From Paracidovorax oryzae ATCC 19882 (lineage in GTDB: Bacteria > Pseudomonadota > Gammaproteobacteria > Burkholderiales > Burkholderiaceae_C), in assembly GCF_000687165.1 (NCBI RefSeq), contig NZ_JMKU01000010.1:62001-126000 (forward strand): DNA of 64,000 bases. The letters run 5' to 3'. The position numbers and the translations under genes were made by a program. This document shows positions 52,142 through 62,887 of this stretch, piece by piece (the first letter of the stretch is position 1; every line of letters begins with the position of its first letter). Below the pieces are notes generated by a model. That model saw nothing but the letters and a program-made list of their open reading frames with translations, had not been told where the DNA came from and did no database searches.

Positions 52142-53119
52142 ATGGCCCTCAAGGAAGAAGACCTTCCCGACTACGACAAGGACGCCCTCTCGCGCGAACG
52201 CGCGCTGCGCAAGACTGCCGAGGAATGCCGGCAGGAACAGGAGAAAGCCAAGGCGGAATTGCCCGGGTTGAAAAAGGAACGGCAGAAACTGGACCGCAAG
52301 GCGGAGGGGTATGCGGAAGAGGCGCGGAGGCTGGATCAGGAGATCAAGGAGAAGGAGGGGAAACTGAAGCGGAAATGCCTCACGGGAAATATTCCCTGCC
52401 TGCCAGCAGATAAAACAAAACCAGGGGCCCTGAACCTGGAGATTGGAAAAATCATCAATGCGTCTCTGGGAACGAAAATAGATCTGGCGCAAATTGCCAA
52501 ATGGGAAGACGTTTACCTTAAAGCCTACGTACCGTGGTGGCCGGTCAACGAACCTGATGGCGGACCCTCGATGACAAAAAGAGACGGGAACACCAGACTG
52601 CAAGGGAAAATGAAAAACGGAGAAGCAAACAACTCCGGCGTGACTATTGCCAAAGGGATAGATTTAGGAGGCCAGAATTACGATGCGTACAAAAAGGAAT
52701 TAAGGAAATTTAACAAGAGAAATGAAATTATAACAGAAGAAGAGTTTGAAAAATTGTCCGAAAAAATAAAACCATATTTTGGCAAGATAGGTGGAGAAGC
52801 ATGCGCATTTGCTCGAAAAAATCCTTTGGAAATCACACAAAAAGAGGCCGATCTACTGAATCTACGCGCCGGCGAAGAAGCCACCAAAAAAGCAATATTC
52901 CTCTTCCAGCAAGACAACCCCAAAGACTCTCCAAAATTTATAGAATTAACAACCGAGCAACAGACCGCTTTACTTTCCAACGTATACCAAAGCTGGAGTA
53001 TCCATCCAAAAATGAAACAGGCAATTTTGGAAGGTGATCGGGAAAAAATACCTAGTAGCAGGCGAGAGCGTGACTACTTACATGCATCCATGCCTGCAAA
53101 AAATTCCGGCGATCAATAA
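52142..53119 (+). CDS. T6SS effector with pesticin/lysozyme-like domain
   Basis: 325 residues. Residues 15-80 are a highly charged coiled coil, the likely loading domain. From about 115 the sequence resembles pesticin-type muramidases: WEDVYLKAYVPWW and NNSGVTIAKGIDLGGQN. Thr168 and Asp174 keep the 6-residue spacing of the pesticin catalytic Thr/Asp pair, with Glu122 a plausible acid. LTTEQQTALLSNVYQSW is the later conserved helix. It would cleave peptidoglycan in a target's periplasm. GC content falls sharply from about 52380, a sign of acquired cargo. Confidence 0.75.
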   Translation: MALKEEDLPDYDKDALSRERALRKTAEECRQEQEKAKAELPGLKKERQKLDRKAEGYAEEARRLDQEIKEKEGKLKRKCLTGNIPCLPADKTKPGALNLEIGKIINASLGTKIDLAQIAKWEDVYLKAYVPWWPVNEPDGGPSMTKRDGNTRLQGKMKNGEANNSGVTIAKGIDLGGQNYDAYKKELRKFNKRNEIITEEEFEKLSEKIKPYFGKIGGEACAFARKNPLEITQKEADLLNLRAGEEATKKAIFLFQQDNPKDSPKFIELTTEQQTALLSNVYQSWSIHPKMKQAILEGDREKIPSSRRERDYLHASMPAKNSGDQ

Positions 53120-53133
53120 ATTAGACATATCTC

Positions 53134-53856
53134 ATGGAACAAAACCCCTACCCAAAAAGACTATTCATGATTTCCCTCTTGTCGCTTATCGGCTTGAAAA
53201 ACGCATTTCCCAGTGAGTCCAACATCGCCCAACCCTCACGCAAGCGATTTAAGAGGCCAGTCATGGAAATCTCTGGCTGGTGGCAAGTTGTCAGGCACGA
53301 GGCTGAAATGAACCGGACTCTACCCGCCGATTGGCCCGGAATATACAAACACAACAAAGCTTATCTTCCAATTGGAAAAATAATACACATACAGCCCACT
53401 GGAGTATCTACCATGATCCTCAAGGGACCAGACGGCATGCCCAACGGCCCATCGGGCGAAGGCTTTATCTATACGATATTTCCACCATTCGGCGATGACT
53501 ACTGCGCCATAAGAGAAGACGGCGAAGGGTGGAAACAGTTTTGCGACATATACAGGGAAAGGGGCGTGCCTGCCCAACAAAGAATGATAATTCTTGATAT
53601 AGATTTCAGCTATCAACTGGCAAGAAGATGGCCCAAAGTGGAACCTTATATATTTGATGTCTCGCCCGAAGCCATCATGCCAACCGCGCTGGATTCCATA
53701 TCGATTTCTCGCGACAAAAAAGAAATATATCTAATGCTATTCAGCCAGGAAAACAGGCCAGAAAAGGGAGAGAAACGATATGAAAGCCTCGAATACGCCA
53801 CGGTGCTCAGAAAAATCCCTGCGCCATCCGGACTGACCCTACCAAAGTCCGATTGA
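53134..53856 (+). CDS. Candidate periplasmic immunity protein 1
   Basis: 240 residues, 14 bases after the effector gene. A hydrophobic segment near the N-terminus (RLFMISLLSLIGLKNAFPS) looks like a signal sequence; the true start may be Met12 (ATG at 53167). The mature part has many aromatics (WWQVVRHEAEMNRTLPADWP, FIYTIFPPFGDDYC) and no motif I recognise. Export to the periplasm, adjacency to a muramidase effector and A+T-rich composition fit an immunity protein. The assignment rests on context only. Confidence 0.6.
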   Translation: MEQNPYPKRLFMISLLSLIGLKNAFPSESNIAQPSRKRFKRPVMEISGWWQVVRHEAEMNRTLPADWPGIYKHNKAYLPIGKIIHIQPTGVSTMILKGPDGMPNGPSGEGFIYTIFPPFGDDYCAIREDGEGWKQFCDIYRERGVPAQQRMIILDIDFSYQLARRWPKVEPYIFDVSPEAIMPTALDSISISRDKKEIYLMLFSQENRPEKGEKRYESLEYATVLRKIPAPSGLTLPKSD

Positions 53857-53887
53857 TTATTGCAATATCACTAACAAGGGGAAGCCA

Positions 53888-54616
53888 ATGCACTTCAGCT
53901 CCAACGACAACCTTGCAATTTCCTGTGGGAAAGCCATTTCGCTCATTGGATTCCTCGCAATGCAAACCGCTCACGCCGAGCCCAGCCTGCCAAAAACAAC
54001 CAAAGAACCAAGACAAGTCACCTCCTGCGGCATCAGTTTCAACCTTCCCCGCCATCTGAAAATCACATCACCCAGAAGAACCGTCAACACGGATGGCATA
54101 GAAGAATGTGAATTCCAAGTGGAATATGCCAAACGCCCTACCTACGAGGGATTCTGCAGAAAGGGAGACATCCGCTACCCGGACTCGGAGAAAAATGAAT
54201 GCGAGTGGCGTCCCATGGACGGGCCAGCCAGTAAGATTCTGGTGGCCAAGACAAACTTCAACAAAGACAGGAAGGCGGTCGGGGCCTTCACCTATAAAGA
54301 AAACAAGTGGGAAATCGCTGAAGGCGATTACTACTACTCAGATGAAGTGCAACTCGGAAACCATTATGGCCATATGTCTCTTGCTGCCGCCGCGAATTCC
54401 AGGGGTTTTTGGCAGAGATGGGGTGAATCCGTGGGGTATCAGCTCATCGAATACTGCTGCACCATTGGCACGGAACTGGTCTTGCTCCAACTCGCCAGCG
54501 ACATCGCCGTGTACATGGCACCTCCCCCCAGCGACACGGAAAACGGCGATGAATGCGAAATCTTCTGCCGCAGCGTGCGTCCGGCAGAGCCCCGGCAGCG
54601 CACTGCTGCCCGCTGA
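53888..54616 (+). CDS. Candidate periplasmic immunity protein 2
   Basis: 242 residues after an AGGGGAA ribosome site. The signal sequence ISLIGFLAMQTAHA is followed by EPSLP. The mature domain has several Cys (TSCGISFNL, EECEFQVEY, GFCRKGD, NECEWRP, EYCCT) that could form disulphides, plus GWQR-like aromatic patches near residue 170. No family is recognised, and it is not obviously similar to the upstream candidate. It may protect against a second effector or be a replaced older immunity gene. Confidence 0.6.
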   Translation: MHFSSNDNLAISCGKAISLIGFLAMQTAHAEPSLPKTTKEPRQVTSCGISFNLPRHLKITSPRRTVNTDGIEECEFQVEYAKRPTYEGFCRKGDIRYPDSEKNECEWRPMDGPASKILVAKTNFNKDRKAVGAFTYKENKWEIAEGDYYYSDEVQLGNHYGHMSLAAAANSRGFWQRWGESVGYQLIEYCCTIGTELVLLQLASDIAVYMAPPPSDTENGDECEIFCRSVRPAEPRQRTAAR

Positions 54617-54633
54617 CCGAAACACCCCCAGCC

Positions 54634-55236
54634 ATGGCCCCTCCCAGTCTCCCCCGCTTCATCGCCCACCTGCGCAGCGATGCCGCCAACCTTTACGCCC
54701 TGATCGACTCCGCCCGCGACCATTCCCTGGTGCCACAGATGCGGCAGGCGAACATCGAACACCACTGCCTGTTTTCCGGCGTGAAGGCGCTCACGCTGGC
54801 GCGCGTGGCACCTTACCTGGTGCCGATGGCCGCGCTGGCGCCGCACCTGGAGCGGCTCGTGCCCCATGCCTGGGGCGGGGCCTGGAGCATGGTCGTGCGC
54901 GGCACGGGCGGCGTGGAGGCCACGCGCCTCCAGCTCAAGAAAAGCAGCCTGGTGCGGCTGCCGGACGGTCGGTCGGCGTATTTCCGCTTCTATGACGCGC
55001 GGGTGTTCGACCGCTTCATGCGCATCGGCACCGAGGGGCAGCTGCGCTGGATGCTGGGCGACCGGCTGGACGGGCTGACCTGGGTGAGCGGCGGGGACGC
55101 GGCACGCACACGCACCGTCCGCCATGGCCCCGCGCGCAAGGGGCTGTGGGGCCTGGTGCCGGCCACGGTCCCTTTGCGGGTGACGGAGCACCATTGGGCC
55201 GACAGGGCCGGCACGCGGGAAGGAGCCCGCCCATGA
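54634..55236 (+). CDS. DUF4123 T6SS adaptor/chaperone
   Basis: 200 residues from the ATG at 54634. NLYALIDSARDHSLVPQMRQ at the start and SAYFRFYDARVFDRFMRIG in the middle are the marks of DUF4123 (Tap/TEC) proteins, which load effectors onto their cognate VgrG. The GC content returns to the genomic level here. It lies downstream of the candidate immunity genes rather than between vgrG and the effector. Its stop overlaps the next gene's start by 4 bases. Confidence 0.8.
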   Translation: MAPPSLPRFIAHLRSDAANLYALIDSARDHSLVPQMRQANIEHHCLFSGVKALTLARVAPYLVPMAALAPHLERLVPHAWGGAWSMVVRGTGGVEATRLQLKKSSLVRLPDGRSAYFRFYDARVFDRFMRIGTEGQLRWMLGDRLDGLTWVSGGDAARTRTVRHGPARKGLWGLVPATVPLRVTEHHWADRAGTREGARP

Positions 55237-55610
55237 CGGTGATGGCGTTCACCCCGGAGCAGATGGAGCATGCCAGCCTGGAAGAGGCGCAGCGCTGGAT
55301 CGTGCAGGTGGCGCGGCGCTGGTTCCGGCTGGAGGCGCAGGAGTTTCCGGACGAGGAAGCCCTCACGCCCGAACAGGTCACCGCCTGTCTCTACATGGTG
55401 CACCGGGCCGGGCGCCTGGCCGGACTGGAGGACGGCGCGGCCCTGATCCTCACCGGGTTCGACGCGCTGCGCGCCATGCACTGCGGCATCGACGGCAACC
55501 TGGGCGAGATGATCGACTTCTGCGTGCGCATGGCCCGCGGAGGCAACATGGCCCTGGCGCATGCCAGCGTCGAGCGCGCACTGGCCCTGGCCCGGCCGGG
55601 GCCTCCGTAA
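55233..55610 (+). CDS. Small uncharacterised protein coupled to the DUF4123 adaptor
   Basis: 125 residues, ATG overlapping the previous stop (ATGA), so translation is probably coupled. The protein is soluble and helical (SLEEAQRWIVQVARRWFRLE, VTACLYMVHRAGRLAGLEDG, MIDFCVRMARGGNMALAHAS). No family is recognised. The strict coupling suggests a co-chaperone or a structural partner of the DUF4123 protein. Confidence 0.65.
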   Translation: MTVMAFTPEQMEHASLEEAQRWIVQVARRWFRLEAQEFPDEEALTPEQVTACLYMVHRAGRLAGLEDGAALILTGFDALRAMHCGIDGNLGEMIDFCVRMARGGNMALAHASVERALALARPGPP

Positions 55611-55632
55611 GGCCAAGTTCCCCGGAGCGCCG

Positions 55633-56616
55633 TCAATCCATTCCCGCCGGCAGCGCCGCTTCCTCGTACCATGCCACCGGCTGGCCCGGCGCCGGCGCCG
55701 GCCGGCCCGCACGCAGCAGGAAGCCGGTCCACGGCAGCCGGGTGACTTCCTCCTCGGGGCGCCCTTTGCGGGCCGAGGTGGCGAACAGTTCGCGCCCACC
55801 CACCCCGCCCAGGCAGGGCATGGTGGGGCACGCCACGGGCACCGGCACCTCGGCCACGATCTCGCCGGACGGGGCCAGCCGCAGCAGCCGGCCGCCTTCG
55901 TACATGGCCGTCCAGTAGTGGCCCTCGGCATCCACCACGGCCCCGTCGGGCCGGCCGGCGTAGCCGGGATCACCGGGGCGCCACTGCGCGGGCTTGGGTG
56001 GGAAGGAATGGAACACGCGCGGGCTGCCCTGGGGTTCGCCGTGCGCGTCGCACTCCCAGGCGCTCACCGTGTGGGCCGGGGTATCGGCCCAGTAGAGCCA
56101 GCGGCCGTCCGGCGACCAGGCCAGGCCGTTGGCGGTCATCACCCCATCCAGCATGCGGCGCACCACGGGCGCGCTGGCGCTGCCGCGGCCGTCGATGCAG
56201 TAGAGCGCGCCCACCGCCTGCCGCGGCTGCCCGGCCGGCGGCTCGTGCAGGGTCCCCACCCAGAAACGGCCGAGGGCGTCGCACTTTCCGTCGTTGGCAC
56301 GCTGCGTGGCCGTGTCGTAGGGCAGCGTGGCCACCGGCACCAGGACGCCACCCCATTCGCGCGCCCGGTAGATGCCGTCGCGCAGTGCGATCACCAGGCC
56401 GCTGGCCACGCCCGCGGTGCGCGCGGGGGCGATGCAGCCCGGCTCGCTGGGCATGGCCCACCGGTCGATGCGGCCGGTGTCGGGCTCCCAGCGGGCCAGC
56501 GCGCAGCCGGCGATATCGACCCAGTAGAGGCGGGTTTCCAGCGGATGCCAGAACGGCGACTCGCCTAGCGCGTCGGGCTCCAGGCTGCCCGTGCGCCAGT
56601 CCATGTCCAGGTGCAT
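55633..56616 (-). CDS. SMP-30/gluconolactonase-family protein
   Basis: 327 residues from the ATG at 56616. A six-bladed propeller of the SMP-30/LRE type: LGESPFWHPLETRLYWVDI (metal Glu), RANDGKCDALGRFWVGTL (metal Asn), ANGLAWSPDGRWLYWADT, and RPDGAVVDAEGHYWTAMY (metal Asp). These enzymes hydrolyse sugar lactones such as gluconolactone or arabinonolactone. No sugar-dehydrogenase gene is adjacent, so the exact substrate is open. It is convergent with the T6SS-linked gene. Confidence 0.9.
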   Translation of the reverse strand: MHLDMDWRTGSLEPDALGESPFWHPLETRLYWVDIAGCALARWEPDTGRIDRWAMPSEPGCIAPARTAGVASGLVIALRDGIYRAREWGGVLVPVATLPYDTATQRANDGKCDALGRFWVGTLHEPPAGQPRQAVGALYCIDGRGSASAPVVRRMLDGVMTANGLAWSPDGRWLYWADTPAHTVSAWECDAHGEPQGSPRVFHSFPPKPAQWRPGDPGYAGRPDGAVVDAEGHYWTAMYEGGRLLRLAPSGEIVAEVPVPVACPTMPCLGGVGGRELFATSARKGRPEEEVTRLPWTGFLLRAGRPAPAPGQPVAWYEEAALPAGMD

Positions 56617-56717
56617 GCGGTGTCCTCTTTCGTCAGGGGAGCCCTTCGGCGGCGCGACCGCCGCAGCCGCCTTCCCGGGCCCCGGCACCGATTATTCGGC
56701 CATGGCGCCGCACGGCC

Positions 56718-56744
56718 AAAAAAAAGCCCGCCTTGCGGGCGGGC
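56718..56744 (-). terminator. Intrinsic terminator
   Basis: Read on the minus strand, GCCCGCC, a 5-base loop and GGCGGGC are followed at once by eight T residues. This is the clearest intrinsic terminator in the window. It lies about 300 bases beyond the amtB stop and 102 bases before the SMP-30 start, so it ends either the nitrogen operon's message or an unannotated small RNA. Confidence 0.85.
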
Positions 56745-56907
56745 CGAATGTCCAAAAGGAGCAACTCGATCGTTCGTTGTCGTCCGGCCCGGGTGACGCC
56801 ACCAGTCGCCGCCCCGGTCCAGATACCTGGCACCGTACCCTTTTTCAGCATCCAAAGGAACGGCGCACAAACCCTGATTCACTCTCCTCGCGGCCTGGTC
56901 GGTCAGA

Positions 56908-57040
56908 TGGCCGCGGAGCAGGCCACGCCAGCAGACGCCGTGGAACCGGCTTTGCCGGGCCACCGGCGGCGTCCCCCTGCCCGCCGCGCTCGCGCGGCGA
57001 GAGCGGGGGGAGGCGGCGCAGCCGCCCAGGGGGGTGTCGC
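56908..57040 (-). repeat. Dispersed intergenic repeat, copy B
   Basis: Read on the minus strand, it starts ACACCCCCCTGGGCGGCTGC and ends TTCCACGGCGTCTGCTGGC then TGGCCTGCTCCGCGGCCA. Block order and length match copy A at 8930-9061, with the last roughly 45 bases nearly identical and the C/G-rich half more diverged. It follows the amtB stop within 6 bases, so it would be in the 3' untranslated region. Confidence 0.75.
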
Positions 57041-57045
57041 CGGCT

Positions 57046-58482
57046 CTAGCGGTTGTAGGCAGTTTCACCATGCGAGGTGATGTCCAGGCCCTCGCGCTCG
57101 GCTTCCTCGCTGACGCGCAGGCCCACCAGCAGATCGGCGATCTTGTAGGAGATGAAGGCCACCACGCCGGACCAGACCAGCGTGATCACCACGCTCTTGA
57201 CCTGGATCCACACCTGTCCGCCCATCGAGAACGTGTCGGGCGTCAGGCCGCCCGTGCCGCCCAGGCCCTGGGAGGCGAACACGCCCGTCAGGATGGCGCC
57301 GAGGATACCGCCCACGCCATGCACGCCGAACACGTCGAACGCGTCGTCGGCGCCCAGCATCTTCTTGAGGCCACCCACGCCCCAGAGGCAGACCACGCCG
57401 GCGATCAGGCCGAGCACGATGGCGCCCATCGGGCCCACGAAGCCGGCGGCCGGCGTGACGGCCACGAGGCCGGCCACGGCTCCCGAAGCGGCGCCCAGCA
57501 TGGAGGCCTTGCCCTTGTGCAGGGATTCGCCGGCCAGCCAGCTCAGGGTCGCAGCGCCCGTGGCGAGCACGGTGTTCACGAAGGCCAGGCCCGCGGCGCC
57601 GTTGGCGGCACCAGCGGAGCCGGCGTTGAAGCCGAACCAGCCCACCCACAGCAGCGAGGCGCCCACCATGGTCAGCGTCAGGCTGTGGGGCGTGAGTGCC
57701 TCCTTGCCGAAGCCGATGCGCTTGCCCACCATGTAGGCGCCCACCAGGCCTGCGATACCGGCGTTGATGTGCACCACGGTGCCGCCGGCGAAGTCCAGCG
57801 CGCCGTCCTTGCCCAGCAGGCCGCCGCCCCACACCATGTGGGCCATCGGGATGTAGCTGAACGTGAACCACAGCACCGAGAAGATCAGCACGGCGGAGAA
57901 CTTGATGCGCTCGGCAAACGAGCCCACGATCAGCGCGACGGTGATCGCGGCGAAGGTGGCCTGGAACGACACGAACACGTACTCGGGAATCGTCGGCAGC
58001 ATGGCCGAGAGGGTGTCCGGCGCGATGCCCTTGAGGAAGATCTTGTCGAACGTGCCGAAGAACGTGCCTTCGCCGCCGAACGCCAGGCTGTAGCCGTAGA
58101 TGGCCCAGAGCACGGAGATCAGCGAGAAGATCACGAACACCTGCACCAGGACCGACAGCATGTTCTTGGAGCGGGCGAGGCCGCCGTAGAACAGTGCCAG
58201 GCCCGGGATGGTCATGAGGATCACCAGCAGGGTGGAGGTCAGCATCCAGGCGGTGTCGCCGGAGTCGAGCTTCGGGGCGGGGGCCGCGGGAGCGGCTTCG
58301 GAGGCCGCGGCGGCAGCCGGCGCGGCAGCGGGTGCTGCAGCAGCGGCCGGTGCGGGGGCGGCGTCGGGAGCCGATGCGGTGACGGCGGCCGGCTCGGAGG
58401 CGGCGGGGGCCTGTGCCAGCGCGGCGGAGCCGGCAGCCAGCAGGCCCATTCCCAGCAGGAAGGAAGCAAGCAGTTTTTTCAT
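57046..58482 (-). CDS. amtB: Ammonium channel AmtB
   Basis: 478 residues from the ATG at 58482. A signal sequence (KKLLASFLLGMGLLAAGSA) is followed by about 55 Ala/Pro-rich residues and then 11 membrane helices. Signatures include SGDTAWMLTSTLLVILMTIP, HMVWGGGLLGKDGALDFAGG and the pore-helix region GVHGVGGILGAILTGVFA, with the conserved pore histidines. It admits ammonium and is blocked by GlnK when nitrogen is sufficient. glnK lies 52 bases upstream on the same strand, the standard pairing. Confidence 0.95.
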   Translation of the reverse strand: MKKLLASFLLGMGLLAAGSAALAQAPAASEPAAVTASAPDAAPAPAAAAAPAAAPAAAAASEAAPAAPAPKLDSGDTAWMLTSTLLVILMTIPGLALFYGGLARSKNMLSVLVQVFVIFSLISVLWAIYGYSLAFGGEGTFFGTFDKIFLKGIAPDTLSAMLPTIPEYVFVSFQATFAAITVALIVGSFAERIKFSAVLIFSVLWFTFSYIPMAHMVWGGGLLGKDGALDFAGGTVVHINAGIAGLVGAYMVGKRIGFGKEALTPHSLTLTMVGASLLWVGWFGFNAGSAGAANGAAGLAFVNTVLATGAATLSWLAGESLHKGKASMLGAASGAVAGLVAVTPAAGFVGPMGAIVLGLIAGVVCLWGVGGLKKMLGADDAFDVFGVHGVGGILGAILTGVFASQGLGGTGGLTPDTFSMGGQVWIQVKSVVITLVWSGVVAFISYKIADLLVGLRVSEEAEREGLDITSHGETAYNR

Positions 58483-58534
58483 GGTTGTGTCTCTCGGAAT
58501 GCGTTGATCCGTTGGCTGTGCGCTCGGGCCGCCG

Positions 58535-59651
<1,117 letters not shown>

Positions 59652-59700
59652 GGGGGCTCCTTCGGAATAAGCCAATGGTGGATCGGGGTTCGACAGACGC

Positions 59701-59718
59701 AAAGCATGGACCGTGCCA
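59701..59718 (-). promoter_or_regulatory. Sigma-54 promoter of the porin-glnK-amtB unit
   Basis: Minus strand TGGCACGGTCCATGCTTT: a perfect TGGCACG -24 box, 4 bases, then ATGC against the TTGC -12 consensus, giving the required GG-N10-GC spacing. The predicted start would be about 40 bases upstream of the porin ATG. The match is better than anything else I found by eye in the window. Confidence 0.75.
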
Positions 59719-59816
59719 TGCCACGCCGCTGCGTCGCTCCAGGCGCTCCGAATGGGTGCGCCCCGGCGTCCCCTGCGTCGTGGATGGTTACAACCCTGAC
59801 GGTTTTGCATCACGAC

Positions 59817-59831
59817 GCACCCGAATGGTGC
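59817..59831. promoter_or_regulatory. NtrC-type enhancer dyad
   Basis: GCAC-CCGAATG-GTGC: exact GCAC-N7-GTGC, the core of the NtrC consensus, about 100 bases upstream of the -24 box. This is the normal distance for an NtrC enhancer acting on a sigma-54 promoter. It supports nitrogen control of the porin-glnK-amtB unit; binding is inferred. Confidence 0.65.
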
Positions 59832-59894
59832 GTACCATGCGCCCCCGACGCGCCGGCACCCGGCAGCGCACCCAAGTGGGGAGGGGGAAAGTTC

Positions 59895-61448
59895 ATGAGT
59901 CTTGCCTTGGTGCAGAGCCGCGCGCTGCTGGGCCTGCAGGCCGCGGCCGTCACGGTGGAAGTGCATCTGGCCAATGGCCTGCCCAGCTTCACGCTCGTGG
60001 GCCTCGCGGACGTGGAAGTGAAGGAGGCGCGCGAGCGCGTGCGCTCGGCGCTGCAGAACGCGGGGCTGGAATTCCCCCACAACAAGAAGATCACCGTCAA
60101 CCTGGCTCCCGCCGACCTGCCCAAGGACTCCGGCCGCTTCGACCTGCCGATCGCCCTGGGCATCCTGGCCGCCAGCGGCCAGATCGACGGCACGCTGCTG
60201 GCCGGCCATGAGTTCGCGGGCGAACTGTCGCTGTCCGGCGAACTCCGCCCGGTGCGGGGCGCGCTCGCCACCAGTCTCGCCCTGCGGTCCGCCGGCGGCC
60301 GCGCCCGCATGGTGCTGCCGCCCGGCAGCGCCGAAGAGGCGGCCCTGGTGCCCGGCACCGAGGTGTACCGGGCCCGGCACCTGCTGGACGTGGTGGCGCG
60401 GTTCCTTCCGCCCCAGGCCGCAGCCAATGCAGGGACCGGGCCCGAAAGCGCCACCGAAGACGGCTGGTGCCGGGTGGAGGGCATGCCGCCGATGGCCGCA
60501 GCGCCCGCCGACGACCTCGCCGACGTGAAGGGCCAGGCCGCCGCCCGGCGTGCGCTGGAGATCGCCGCCGCAGGCGGCCATGGCCTGCTCATGGTGGGCC
60601 CGCCGGGCTCGGGCAAGTCGATGCTGGCGCACCGGTTCGCGGGCCTGCTGCCGGCGATGTCGGTGGACGAGGCGCTGGAAAGCGCCGCGGTGGCCAGCCT
60701 GGCCGGGCGCTTCACGCCGACCGCATGGGGAGCCCGGCCGACGGCTGCGCCCCACCACTCCTGCAGTGCGGTGGCCCTGGTGGGAGGCGGTTCGCCCCCG
60801 CGCCCCGGAGAAATCTCGATCGCCCACCACGGCGTGCTCTTCCTGGACGAATTCCCCGAATACGCCCGCAGCGCCCTGGAAGCGCTGCGCGAGCCGCTGG
60901 AGACGGGCCGCATCACGATCGCCCGGGCCGCACGCCGCGCGGATTTCCCGGCGCGCTTCCAGCTCGTCGCTGCAATGAACCCCTGCCCCTGCGGCTACCT
61001 GGGCTCCGGCCAGCGCGCCTGCCGCTGCACGCCCGACCAGGTCGACCGCTACCAGGCCAAGCTGAGCGGCCCGCTGCTGGACCGCATCGACCTGCATGTG
61101 GAGGTGCCCGCCCTCCCCGCGGACCAGTTGCTGGCCGCCGCGCCCGGCGAACCGTCGGCCAGCGTGCGCGAGCGCGTCGCCGCCGCGCGCGAGCGCGCCC
61201 TGGCCCGCCAGGGCAAGCCCAACCAGGCCCTGCAGGGGCGCGAGATCGATGTGCAGGCCGGCCTGCAGGACGATGCCGCCCGGTTCCTGCAGTCCGCCGC
61301 CGCCCGGCTGGGATGGTCGGCGCGCAGCACCCACCGCACGCTCAAGGTGGCCCGCACCATCGCCGACCTGGCGGGCGAGGCTTCCGTCGGGCCCGCGCAC
61401 GTGGCCGAAGCGGTGCAGTACCGGCGCGTGCTGCGCCAGGCCGCGTGA
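59895..61448 (+). CDS. comM: YifB/ComM-family Mg-chelatase-like AAA+ ATPase
   Basis: 517 residues from the ATG at 59895 (GGGGGAAAG ribosome site). The N-terminal Lon-like/ChlI domain starts MSLALVQSRALLGLQAAAVT. The AAA+ part has Walker A GPPGSGKS, Walker B in GVLFLDEFPEY and an HHSCS-type sensor insert. NPCPCGYLGSGQRACRC is the Cys-rich segment, and the C-terminal chelatase domain ends the protein. ComM is a hexameric branch-migration helicase used in natural transformation. It is divergent from the torF-type porin, sharing the 243-base intergenic region. Confidence 0.9.
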   Translation: MSLALVQSRALLGLQAAAVTVEVHLANGLPSFTLVGLADVEVKEARERVRSALQNAGLEFPHNKKITVNLAPADLPKDSGRFDLPIALGILAASGQIDGTLLAGHEFAGELSLSGELRPVRGALATSLALRSAGGRARMVLPPGSAEEAALVPGTEVYRARHLLDVVARFLPPQAAANAGTGPESATEDGWCRVEGMPPMAAAPADDLADVKGQAAARRALEIAAAGGHGLLMVGPPGSGKSMLAHRFAGLLPAMSVDEALESAAVASLAGRFTPTAWGARPTAAPHHSCSAVALVGGGSPPRPGEISIAHHGVLFLDEFPEYARSALEALREPLETGRITIARAARRADFPARFQLVAAMNPCPCGYLGSGQRACRCTPDQVDRYQAKLSGPLLDRIDLHVEVPALPADQLLAAAPGEPSASVRERVAAARERALARQGKPNQALQGREIDVQAGLQDDAARFLQSAAARLGWSARSTHRTLKVARTIADLAGEASVGPAHVAEAVQYRRVLRQAA

Positions 61449-61477
61449 CCGGCAGCCCCGGCCCTCGCGGCTGCGGC

Positions 61478-62857
<1,380 letters not shown>

Positions 62858-62887
62858 CGGCTAAAAAGTCCTTGGAACGGAAGGGAT

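Larger units (their letters stand above)
56617..57045. other. 429-base non-coding region between the SMP-30 gene and amtB
   Basis: The region holds the leader of the SMP-30 gene (56617-56717), an intrinsic terminator on the minus strand (56718-56744), about 160 bases of unassigned sequence (56745-56907) and copy B of the dispersed repeat (56908-57040). No reading frame in it looks protein-like. The unassigned part could be the 3' end of the amtB transcript or a separate small RNA ending at the terminator. Confidence 0.6.
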
